DNA of 64,000 nt from Paenibacillus pedocola (GTDB taxonomy: Bacteria > Bacillota > Bacilli > Paenibacillales > Paenibacillaceae). Both the position numbers and the translations under genes were made by a program. Below the pieces are notes generated by a model that saw nothing but the letters and a program-made list of their open reading frames with translations, had not been told where the DNA came from and did no database searches. This document shows positions 34,226-41,628 of the stretch, piece after piece; position 1 is the first letter of the stretch; each line of letters begins with the position of its first letter. The stretch lies in the NCBI RefSeq assembly GCF_031599675.1, contig NZ_CP134223.1, positions 6,120,501 to 6,184,500 of the forward strand. The letters are read 5' to 3'.

Positions 34226-35086
34226 TTAAAATGCCGGAACTACAGCCACACCGTATTTGTCCTCGATAAATTTCTTCACATCCGGACTGGTCAGCGCTTC
34301 ATCCAGCTTCTTGATTTCATCCCGGTTCTCATCTCCACTGCGGACGACAATGACATTGGCGTACGGTGAATTGGCATCCTCACGGAACAGGGCCGACTTC
34401 GGATCAATCCCGGATTCCAGCACAATGTTGGTGTTAATAATTGCCCCGTCCAGATCAGGCAGCGCACGCGGGAGTGTAGCAGAATCGGCTTCAACGAACT
34501 CCAGATTATGCGGATTCTCAGCAATATCCTTAGGTGTTGCTTCGTAGGTGGTTAATCCGTCCTTTAACTTAATCAAACCCTGCTGCTGCAGCAGTACAAG
34601 TGCTCTGTATTCATTCGAAGGATTGTTCGGGATGCCGATCTTGGCCCCATCCGGCAGTTCTTCCTTGGATTTCAGCTTCTCGGAGTAGAATCCGATGGGC
34701 TCTACATGCACCTTGGCCGTTACGGCAAAATCGTACCCCTTCTCCTCCTTGATCGAATCCAGATAAGGCACATGCTGAAAATAATTGGCATCAATCTGCT
34801 TCTCCTGCAGGGCCGGGTTTAGCTGACCCTCGTCATCCAGTGTGACGATCTCCAGATTAACACCCTCTTCCTTCAGCTTCGGCTTGATGAACTCCAGAAT
34901 CTCCGCATGCGGCACAGCAGCCGCCCCCACCTTAAGTGTAATCTCCTTGCCGGCATTTCCGCCGGAATTCCCTTCTGCAGCCGCCTTTGCCTCATCATTG
35001 TTTTTGTCTGCACCGCAGCCTGACAGTACCCCCACCAGAACAATCATCAATGCGACAAGCAGGCTCCCCTGTTTCTTCATCCTCAT
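34226..35086 (-). CDS. metQ: Methionine ABC transporter substrate-binding lipoprotein MetQ
   Basis: A 286-residue NlpA/MetQ-family lipoprotein. The signal peptide ends in a lipobox VLSGC, so the mature protein is lipid-anchored by Cys23 or so. The domain starts ITLKVGAAAVPHAEILEFIKP, diagnostic of MetQ, and later contains NDPSNEYRAL-like FGIPNNPSNEYRALVLLQ and GAIINTNIVLESGI. It binds D- or L-methionine outside the membrane. AAGGGG lies 5 nt upstream of the ATG. It is the last gene of metN-metI-metQ. Confidence 0.93.
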   Translation of the reverse strand: MRMKKQGSLLVALMIVLVGVLSGCGADKNNDEAKAAAEGNSGGNAGKEITLKVGAAAVPHAEILEFIKPKLKEEGVNLEIVTLDDEGQLNPALQEKQIDANYFQHVPYLDSIKEEKGYDFAVTAKVHVEPIGFYSEKLKSKEELPDGAKIGIPNNPSNEYRALVLLQQQGLIKLKDGLTTYEATPKDIAENPHNLEFVEADSATLPRALPDLDGAIINTNIVLESGIDPKSALFREDANSPYANVIVVRSGDENRDEIKKLDEALTSPDVKKFIEDKYGVAVVPAF

Positions 35087-35195
35087 CCCTACCCCTTCTT
35101 AAAATCTATATTTTTTAAAACATCGTTACCTTTTATAGTGTTATTATCCTTGTTATAGGAATTATGTAATTCTGCTCACTAATGCCCCATTCGCC

Positions 35196-35864
35196 TTATT
35201 CGCTCTTACAGCGCTTCCGGTCGATAGCCCGGGAGACATAGTCACCCGTCCACTGCAGGATCTGAACAATCAGTATAATCAGCAGTACGGTACCGATTAG
35301 AATATCTGTCCGGAAGCGCTGGTAACCAAAGCGGATCGCCAGACTGCCCAGCCCGCCGGCACCGATGGCCCCGGCCACCGCCGTGAATTCCGTGATCGAG
35401 ATGACTGCTATAGTCATGCCGCGCACCAGTGCAGGCAGCGCCTCGGGAATGATGACTTGCGCAATAATCGTAAAGGGATGTGCCCCCACGGACTTGGCTG
35501 CTTCAATCTTACCCGGCTCGACCTCCCGCAGCGAGCTCTCGATAATTCTGCCCAGGAACGGTGCCGCGCCGATGGACAGGGAGACAATCGCTGCCGTAGG
35601 CCCAAGCGAGGTGCCGACAATCAGCCGCGACAGCGGGAGCAGCAGTACGATCAGAATGATGAACGGAATAGAGCGCACTCCGTTGATCGCCGTGCTGAGC
35701 AGCCCGTTAATCCGGGGAGCTGGGAGAACCCCGCCTTTCTCTGTGACCACCAGAGTCACGCCCAGCAGTGATCCGAGCAAAAGTGCAAAGACAGAGGACC
35801 AGGCCACCATATATAAGGTCTGCTGCAGCCCGGTCCACAGCAGTTCAACCATATCTTCCTTCAT
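35196..35864 (-). CDS. metI: Methionine ABC transporter permease MetI
   Basis: A 222-residue permease with five membrane helices. The ATPase-contact loop is GRIIESSLREVEPGKIEAAKSVGAHP, with the EAA-like segment EAAKSVGA, and the C-terminal part reads AGAIGAGGLGSLAIRFGYQRF, typical of MetI. Its ATG overlaps the metN stop (ATGA), indicating coupling; a second ATG four codons later (35852) with AAGGA upstream is a possible alternative start. Confidence 0.94.
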   Translation of the reverse strand: MKEDMVELLWTGLQQTLYMVAWSSVFALLLGSLLGVTLVVTEKGGVLPAPRINGLLSTAINGVRSIPFIILIVLLLPLSRLIVGTSLGPTAAIVSLSIGAAPFLGRIIESSLREVEPGKIEAAKSVGAHPFTIIAQVIIPEALPALVRGMTIAVISITEFTAVAGAIGAGGLGSLAIRFGYQRFRTDILIGTVLLIILIVQILQWTGDYVSRAIDRKRCKSE

Positions 35865-36643
35865 GACATAATTACCGCCTTCTCCTGAGCGTTTCCGTCT
35901 TTGTAGTAATTGAAAATATTCACGAACTGCTTCGCCGTCTCACTCTCCGGCCGGTAAAACAGCTGCTCTACCGGTCCGCTCTCGACGATCCTCCCGCCTT
36001 CAATTACCGCAGCATTGCCGCAGATATGCCGCAGCACATCCATTTCATGTGTGATTAAGACAATGGTAATCTGCAGCTTACGGTTAATATCCTGCAGCAA
36101 TTCCAGAATTGAATACGTCGTCTGCGGGTCCAGCGCCGAGGTGGCTTCATCGGAGAGCAGTACATCCGGCTCCACAGCAAGCGCGCGTGCAATGCCAACC
36201 CGCTGTTTCTGGCCGCCGCTGAGCTGCGACGGATACACATCCGCTTTGTCGCTTAATCCTACCAGCTCCAGAATTTCTGCCACACGCTGCTTCGTTTCCG
36301 GCTTGGAGAATCCGGCTACCCGGAGCGGGAACGCCACATTCCCGTATACCGTCTTGGCTTCCAGCAGATTAAACTGCTGAAAGATCATGCCGATTCTGCG
36401 GCGGGCCAGCCGCAGCTGCTTACCTTTCAGATCTGTAATCGCTGTACCTCCAACCTCAACACTGCCCGAATCGGGCCGCTCCAGAAGGTTGAGACAGCGG
36501 ATCAATGTAGACTTCCCAGCTCCGCTAGCGCCGATTATGCCGAAGATCTCGCCTTTGCCGATATGCAGATTAATATCCTGCAGTGCAGACACCTGTCCGG
36601 CACGCGTCGCATAGCTTTTATTCAAATGCTTCACTGCAATCAT
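35861..36643 (-). CDS. metN: Methionine ABC transporter ATP-binding protein MetN
   Basis: A 260-residue ATPase with Walker A (GASGAGKST), signature LSGGQKQRVGIARAL, Walker B (VLLSDEATSALDP) and H-loop (LITHEMDV). The N-terminus MIAVKHLNKSYATRAGQ is that of MetN. The SDEATSALDPQT form is characteristic of this family. It is shorter than many MetN proteins (about 340) and stops soon after FVNIFNYYKDG, so the C-terminal ACT-like regulatory domain (C2/NIL) that senses methionine is absent. AGGAGG is 11 nt before ATG 36643. A promoter and an attenuator-like leader precede it. Confidence 0.93.
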   Translation of the reverse strand: MIAVKHLNKSYATRAGQVSALQDINLHIGKGEIFGIIGASGAGKSTLIRCLNLLERPDSGSVEVGGTAITDLKGKQLRLARRRIGMIFQQFNLLEAKTVYGNVAFPLRVAGFSKPETKQRVAEILELVGLSDKADVYPSQLSGGQKQRVGIARALAVEPDVLLSDEATSALDPQTTYSILELLQDINRKLQITIVLITHEMDVLRHICGNAAVIEGGRIVESGPVEQLFYRPESETAKQFVNIFNYYKDGNAQEKAVIMS

Positions 36644-36678
36644 CGATCCATTCGCCTCCTTCTCCCGCCGGATGAACA

Positions 36679-36741
36679 CAAAAAAGATCAAGCCGCTACC
36701 GTATAGACGGTAATGCCTGATCTCCAGTTTACTGGTCGACC
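36679..36741 (-). promoter_or_regulatory. metN leader attenuator: small hairpin overlapping a terminator
   Basis: On the minus strand a hairpin (36741-36719: GGTC, internal loop GA versus A, CCAG, tetraloop TAAA, CTGG, GATC) shares its 3' arm AGATC with the 5' arm of a terminator hairpin (36723-36685, AGATCA with TGATCT and an inner TACCGT/ACGGTA stem) followed by six T. No S-box (SAM-I) core or T-box sequence is present in the about 120-nt leader. Confidence 0.55.
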
Positions 36742-36771
36742 CTGTCATATTCCGATTAAATCCATGGGATT

Positions 36772-36800
36772 AATATAGTACACCCTTAAAAAACTGTCAA
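36772..36800 (-). promoter_or_regulatory. Sigma-A promoter of metNIQ
   Basis: TTGACA (36800-36795), 17 nt and TATATT (36777-36772) on the minus strand; start near 36765. Confidence 0.75.
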
Positions 36801-36825
36801 TCCTAATTTTCAGTCGGAAAAACAT

Positions 36826-36856
36826 GAAAAAAGGCCGCGATCCTAAGATCACAGCC
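36826..36856 (-). terminator. Terminator of the pyrimidine-degradation operon
   Basis: GGCTGTGATC and GATCGCGGCC form a 10-bp stem (with G-U pairs) and a TTAG loop, followed by TTTTTT on the minus strand, 22 nt after the small ORF stop and just upstream of the metN promoter. Confidence 0.85.
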
Positions 36857-36877
36857 CCCTGGTTTGATAGGTTTCAC

Positions 36878-37117
36878 TTAAATACCCGTTTCTATCGGCG
36901 CAGCCGGCTTACTCCCGGCAAAAACCACCGTTGTCACATGCTTGCGCGCATCTGCTGTCAGCAGGAGCAGCTCCACCGGGCTTTGTCCCGGACCGCCAGG
37001 AGCGAAGGTAACCCTGGCTCCGTCCAGATCCTCCGCGATACTGATCACTTGGTAGCCTTGTTCGAGCAGCGTATCAATTGCCTGCCGCTCTTGGTCAAAC
37101 TCATCGAATGCAGACAT
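36878..37117 (-). CDS. 79-residue protein of unknown function in the pyrimidine operon
   Basis: A small acidic/hydrophobic protein starting MSAFDEFDQERQAIDTLLEQG, with predicted strand-helix pattern (YQVISIAEDLDGARVTFAPGG, ELLLLTADARKHVTTVVF). I do not recognise it. ATG 37117 is one nucleotide past the hydantoinase stop and has GGAGG upstream, so it is translated from the same mRNA. The position suggests a role tied to the hydantoinase or to the pathway, such as an assembly or regulatory factor; this is inference. Confidence 0.75.
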   Translation of the reverse strand: MSAFDEFDQERQAIDTLLEQGYQVISIAEDLDGARVTFAPGGPGQSPVELLLLTADARKHVTTVVFAGSKPAAPIETGI

Positions 37118-37118
37118 C

Positions 37119-38546
37119 TTAGACCACTCCTCCGCTGATTTCCGCTTTGACCGGACGGGCCGCTTCTGCTTCGAATCGTTTGCGATGCAGATATTTGCCG
37201 GAGCCCGCTTGACCGACGAACTGTTTGTCACGGATGACAAATTCACCGCGGCTGAGGACGGAGACCGGCTCGCCCTTAATTTCGAAGCCCTCAAACGCAT
37301 TATAATCGACGTTCATATGATGGGTTTCAGCTGAGATGGTTCTTTCCACGGATGGATCGAAAATGACAATATCGGCGTCGCTGCCGATGGCGATCGTTCC
37401 CTTTTGCGGGAATAATCCGAACAGCTTGGCGCTGGAGGTGGAGATGATATCCACGAATTTATTGAGTGAGATCCGGCCCTTCTGCACGCCTTCGGAGTAG
37501 AGCAGGCTGAAGCGGTCCTCGATGGTCGGTCCGCCGTTCGGGATTTTGGAGAAGTCACCGAGTCCGAGGTCCTTCTGTCCCTTGAAATCGAACGAACACT
37601 GGTCGGAGCCGATGGTTTGCAGCGTGCCGCTCCATAGCGCATCCCACAGCACATCCTGGTTCCACTGCTCGCGCAGCGGCGGAGACCAGACATATTTGGC
37701 ACCTTCGAAATCCGGTTTCTCTAGCGCAGTCTGATCCAGCACCAGATACTGCGGACAGGTCTCTCCGTAGACGCGCAGCCCCTTTTTGCGGGCTTCGGCG
37801 ATTTTCCAGGCCGCTTCGGCACAGGTCACGTGCACGACATAGAGCTGGGAATCGGTCAGCTCTGTCAAATAAGCAGCCCGGCCGGTTGCTTCACCTTCCA
37901 GCTCCGGAGGCCGGGTCAGTGCATGGTAGATCGGATCCGTGTTGCCGGCTGCGAGAGCCTGCTCCACCAGATATTCAATCACATCACCGTTCTCGGCATG
38001 AACCATGACGAGCGCGCCTTCCCGTTTGGCCGCCTGCAGCGTCTTGAACAGCACGCCGTCATCAGCCTGGAAGGTGTTCTTGTACGCCATGAATACCTTC
38101 AGCGAGGTAATGCCCTCGTCTTCAATAATCTGCGGCAGCTCTGCGAGCACCTTGTCGTTCAGCTCCGAGACCATCAGGTGGAAGCTGTAGTCAATGACCG
38201 CCTTATCCTGCGATTTGTTATGCCAAGTATCCACTGCGCTCTGCAGCGGCTGGCCCTTGGTGGTCAGGCAGAAATCAATAATGGTTGTCGTGCCCCCGTA
38301 GGCGGCCGCAATCGTTCCGCTCTCAAAATCATCGGCGGTAACAGTTCCGCCAAAGGGCATGTCGAGATGGGTGTGGGGATCAATCCCCCCGGGAAATACA
38401 TAACAGCCGGAGGCGTCTACGATTTCAGCATCCGGCGCTTCCAGATTCAGACCGATTCCGGTCACAATTCCGTCCTCGATCAGAACGTCCCCTGCATAAG
38501 TGTCCGCTGCGGTAACGATAATACCGTTTTTGATGATCTTCTTCAT
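37119..38546 (-). CDS. hydA: Dihydropyrimidinase (D-hydantoinase)
   Basis: A 475-residue amidohydrolase that opens dihydrouracil or dihydrothymine to N-carbamyl-beta-amino acids. The metal ligands are visible: HTH in GGIDPHTHLDMPF, the carboxylated Lys in SLKVFMAYK, His in MVHAENGD and VVHVTC, and Asp in IGSDQCSF. The length matches the family (about 460-480). It starts one nucleotide after the preA stop, so it is the third gene in preT-preA-hydA. Specificity for pyrimidines rather than hydantoins rests on that context. Confidence 0.95.
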   Translation of the reverse strand: MKKIIKNGIIVTAADTYAGDVLIEDGIVTGIGLNLEAPDAEIVDASGCYVFPGGIDPHTHLDMPFGGTVTADDFESGTIAAAYGGTTTIIDFCLTTKGQPLQSAVDTWHNKSQDKAVIDYSFHLMVSELNDKVLAELPQIIEDEGITSLKVFMAYKNTFQADDGVLFKTLQAAKREGALVMVHAENGDVIEYLVEQALAAGNTDPIYHALTRPPELEGEATGRAAYLTELTDSQLYVVHVTCAEAAWKIAEARKKGLRVYGETCPQYLVLDQTALEKPDFEGAKYVWSPPLREQWNQDVLWDALWSGTLQTIGSDQCSFDFKGQKDLGLGDFSKIPNGGPTIEDRFSLLYSEGVQKGRISLNKFVDIISTSSAKLFGLFPQKGTIAIGSDADIVIFDPSVERTISAETHHMNVDYNAFEGFEIKGEPVSVLSRGEFVIRDKQFVGQAGSGKYLHRKRFEAEAARPVKAEISGGVV

Positions 38547-38547
38547 C

Positions 38548-39837
38548 TTAAACCACCTCCGCTTCCGAATATGAGCCGTTCAAGCCGCTGATCACCTGAT
38601 TCCGCTGATTCCAGGTCATCGGCGCCACGCCGCTATCCAGGGCGACCATATCAATCGCACCGTCCGCCGGACAGACAATCGAGCACAAATTACAGCCTAC
38701 ACAGTCTTCCTCACGCACCTGCAGAATCGCCTTGCCTTCAGCATTAGTCAGCATATCGATACATTGATGCGAGGCATCCTCACAGGCAATATGGCATTTA
38801 TTGCAGTTAATGCAGTTGTCCTCGTTAATTCGCGCAACCACTTTGTAGTTAAGGTCCAGATCACCCCAGTTGGAGTATTTAGGCACTGATTTGCCGATCA
38901 GCTCCGTTACCGAAGCCAGACCTTTGTCATCCAGATAATTGTTCAGGCCGTCGATCATTTCCTCAACGATCCGGAAGCCGTGATGCATAACCGCCGTACA
39001 GACCTGAATGCCGGTGGAGCCCATCAGCATGAATTCGACCACATCCTGCCAGGTGGAAATACCGCCGATCCCGGAGATCGGGACACCGACCCCGCGGTCC
39101 CGGGCACATTCAGCCACCATACTCAGGGCAATCGGCTTTACCGCCGGGCCGCAATAACCGCCATGCGCGCCTTGGCCGCCGACATTCGGAATGGTGTTCC
39201 AGCTGTGAATATCCACTCCTGCCAGACTGTTAATCGTATTGATCAGGCTGATCGCGTCCGCACCGCCTTTAACCGCATGCCGGGCCACGACCGTAATGTC
39301 GGTAATATTCGGGGTCAGCTTCACGATAACCGGTGTGGTCGCCACTTCCTTCACCCAGGTCGTCTGCGCCTGCACCAGATCAGGCTGCTGGCCGGAGGCC
39401 GCACCCATTCCGCGCTCGGCCATGCCGTGCGGACAGCCGAAGTTGAGCTCCAGCCCGTCTACACCGACTGCCTCCACCCGCTTGACGATCTCATGCCACT
39501 TTTCCTGCTTCGGTTCTACCATCAGGGAGGCGATAATCGCATGATTCGGAAATCTCTTCTTCGTCTCATAGATTTCCTTCAGGTTCACTTCCAGCGGACG
39601 GTCCGTAATCAATTCAATGTTGTTAAAGCCCGCTACCCGCTGTCCATTAAAATGCACCGCTGCAAACCTGGACGAGGTGTTGATGACCGGCTCACCCAGC
39701 GTCTTCCAGACCGCCCCTCCCCAGCCGGCCTCGAACGCCCGCTGCACCTGATAACCTGTATTGGTAGGCGGCGCAGAGGCCAGCCAGAACGGATTGGGTG
39801 ACTTGATTCCTGCAAGATCAATACTCAAATCTGCCAT
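38548..39837 (-). CDS. preA: NAD-dependent dihydropyrimidine dehydrogenase subunit PreA
   Basis: A 429-residue FMN/Fe-S enzyme that reduces uracil and thymine in partnership with PreT. The TIM-barrel part has the active-site cysteine in LELNFGCPHGMAERGMG and KLTPNITD; two [4Fe-4S] motifs follow at the C-terminus (CINCNKCHIACED and CVGCNLCSIVCP). It corresponds to the C-terminal half of eukaryotic DPYD. It is 69 bp downstream of preT on the same strand. Confidence 0.95.
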   Translation of the reverse strand: MADLSIDLAGIKSPNPFWLASAPPTNTGYQVQRAFEAGWGGAVWKTLGEPVINTSSRFAAVHFNGQRVAGFNNIELITDRPLEVNLKEIYETKKRFPNHAIIASLMVEPKQEKWHEIVKRVEAVGVDGLELNFGCPHGMAERGMGAASGQQPDLVQAQTTWVKEVATTPVIVKLTPNITDITVVARHAVKGGADAISLINTINSLAGVDIHSWNTIPNVGGQGAHGGYCGPAVKPIALSMVAECARDRGVGVPISGIGGISTWQDVVEFMLMGSTGIQVCTAVMHHGFRIVEEMIDGLNNYLDDKGLASVTELIGKSVPKYSNWGDLDLNYKVVARINEDNCINCNKCHIACEDASHQCIDMLTNAEGKAILQVREEDCVGCNLCSIVCPADGAIDMVALDSGVAPMTWNQRNQVISGLNGSYSEAEVV

Positions 39838-39906
39838 TGATATTCCCTCCCTGTCATATGAAGTCCGCCTAAACCAGCCGGGCCCGTACTGCTCATATAC
39901 TCCCGG

Positions 39907-41298
39907 TTATACCGCGGAGCCTACTATGCTGTCCTGCAGACCCGATAATTGCTTCACAATCGCATAGGCCGCATCCTTGCCCTGCTGTGCTGCGGACACC
40001 ACCATCGCTTCACCTTTGCCAGAGCCGAAAACAATATCCCCGGCCGCAAAAATCTGCGGATCAGACGTCCGGCCGGTCTTCTCATCAATCTTCACAACAC
40101 CCCAATTGTGCTCCAGACCCAGCGCCTCGATCAGATCAATGCGCCGTTTCTGCCCGATCGCCACTACTACCGCATCGACCGGCATCACGAATTCCGAGCC
40201 TTCAATAGGCATTGGCGTCAGGCGTCCGTCTGTGCCGGTCTCGCCGGTCAGCTTCATCTGCACACATTCCAGCCCGGTCACATTGCCCAGCTCATCGCCG
40301 ACAATCCGCTTCGGCAACGTCAGCCAATTGAACTCCACACCCTCCTGCTTGGCGAATTCATATTCAAAGTCGTAGGCCGTCATCTCGCTCCGGGTGCGGC
40401 GGTAGACCATCTTCACATTCGCTGCTCCGAGCCGCATGGAGCAGGTCGCAGCATCAATCGCGGTGTTCCCTGCGCCAATGACCGCAACACGCTGACCCAT
40501 CAGCTCCAGTGTCGGGATCCCGGTCTTCGTGGTCTCCACGAGCTCTATAGCATCGTATACACCGGACAGCTTCTCGCCTTCTATCCCCAGCGGAGGAACA
40601 TAACCCATTCCTGCTGCCAGCACAATCGCATCGTACTCCGCTTTGAGCTCCTCTACAGCAACGTCAACACCAACCTTTACCCCGGTGCGGATTTCAACAC
40701 CCAGCTTCTCAACCTGCTCTACTTCCCACAGTGAGATGGACTGCGGCAGCCGGAACGAGACGATCCCGTGTGTATCCAGTCCTCCGGCAAGCTGCTTGGC
40801 CTCATAGATCACCACAGCAAACCCTTCGCGTGCCAGCTCTCTGGCGGCAGACAAGCCCGCAGGACCGCCGCCGATTACAGCAACCTTTTTGCCGTTCGGC
40901 GTACCGGCCTTAAACAACTGGACACCGCTGTTAATCGCCCAGTCGGTAGCATAACGCTGCAGCAGTCCGATTTGAATCGGCGCCGAAGCATCGTTCAGCA
41001 CACAGGCGCCTTCGCATAGCTCCTCGGTCGGGCAGACACGCGCGCAGCTGGCACCCACCGGATTGGAATCCATGATGGTCTGTGCCGAGCCCTTCAGATT
41101 ATCGGTAGCAATCCGCTTAATAAAGGAAGGAATATTGATGCTGGTCGGGCAGGCTTTAATACAGGGCGCATCATAACAATAGAGACAGCGGTTGGATTCC
41201 TCAATTGCACCTTTGCGGCTGAGCCCGGGCTCAGCCTCGGCGAAGTTTCGCATGAACATGTCAGGCGTGAATGCAGTTAACGGAGAAGTGTGCTCCAT
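39907..41298 (-). CDS. preT: NAD-dependent dihydropyrimidine dehydrogenase subunit PreT
   Basis: A 463-residue flavoprotein that supplies electrons from NADH to PreA. The N-terminal Fe-S region has cysteines in NRCLYCYDAPCIKACPT and GASCARVCPTEELCEGAC. An FAD site (VAVIGGGPAGLSAARELA) and an NAD site (VAVIGAGNTAIDAATCSMRLG) follow, as in glutamate-synthase small subunits. GGGAGGG precedes the ATG. It is the first gene of the operon and is divergent from a PucR-family gene. Confidence 0.95.
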   Translation of the reverse strand: MEHTSPLTAFTPDMFMRNFAEAEPGLSRKGAIEESNRCLYCYDAPCIKACPTSINIPSFIKRIATDNLKGSAQTIMDSNPVGASCARVCPTEELCEGACVLNDASAPIQIGLLQRYATDWAINSGVQLFKAGTPNGKKVAVIGGGPAGLSAARELAREGFAVVIYEAKQLAGGLDTHGIVSFRLPQSISLWEVEQVEKLGVEIRTGVKVGVDVAVEELKAEYDAIVLAAGMGYVPPLGIEGEKLSGVYDAIELVETTKTGIPTLELMGQRVAVIGAGNTAIDAATCSMRLGAANVKMVYRRTRSEMTAYDFEYEFAKQEGVEFNWLTLPKRIVGDELGNVTGLECVQMKLTGETGTDGRLTPMPIEGSEFVMPVDAVVVAIGQKRRIDLIEALGLEHNWGVVKIDEKTGRTSDPQIFAAGDIVFGSGKGEAMVVSAAQQGKDAAYAIVKQLSGLQDSIVGSAV

Positions 41299-41377
41299 CA
41301 GTTATCCCTCCCTTTGGACAAATGGCGTTTTAGGCGTTGCAGAAAATTTCCATTCCCGGCTTCTTAATCACGTTTGT

Positions 41378-41566
41378 GTTATATAATATAACATTATTGC
41401 GATAATTGCCTTAATATTTTGCTTACATATACGGTGTAATGTAGTAAAATAAACTTCAAATCAGAAGAAACATCCCTTTTCTATCTGGTTAGGTCATATA
41501 TCCTAACATATTATAATCAAACTATAGTCATTTCGATTTTTCGTTACATTAGACACATTGTCTAAT
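41378..41566. promoter_or_regulatory. preT / pucR divergent control region with three palindromes
   Basis: The 330-bp gap (41299-41628) holds GTTATATAATATAAC (41378-41392, likely overlapping the preT -10), GTTAGG-8-CCTAAC (41488-41507, beside a TATAAT at 41512-41517 reading toward pucR) and ATTAGACA-cat-TGTCTAAT (41548-41566, between the pucR start point and its ATG). The last shares its TAGACA/TGTCTA halves with sites before the ABC transporter operon. These are candidate PucR operators. Confidence 0.5.
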
Positions 41567-41628
41567 TTCAAAAGTGTATTTTTTACGTGAAAGCAAGTGA
41601 CAGGGCACAAGAGCGAGGGGGAAAGCAT

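Noticed and set aside
36644..36765. SAM-I riboswitch or T-box in the metN leader
   Set aside because: The leader is only about 120 nt and lacks both the S-box core and the T-box sequence; only a hairpin overlapping a terminator is present.
38980..40734. Long + strand ORFs opposite preA and preT
   Set aside because: Shadow frames of well-identified genes; no start sites or motifs.
41320..41345. Sigma-54 promoter (TGGC ... TTGC) upstream of preT
   Set aside because: The distance between the GG and GC elements is 15 nt rather than the required 12, and it reads away from preT.
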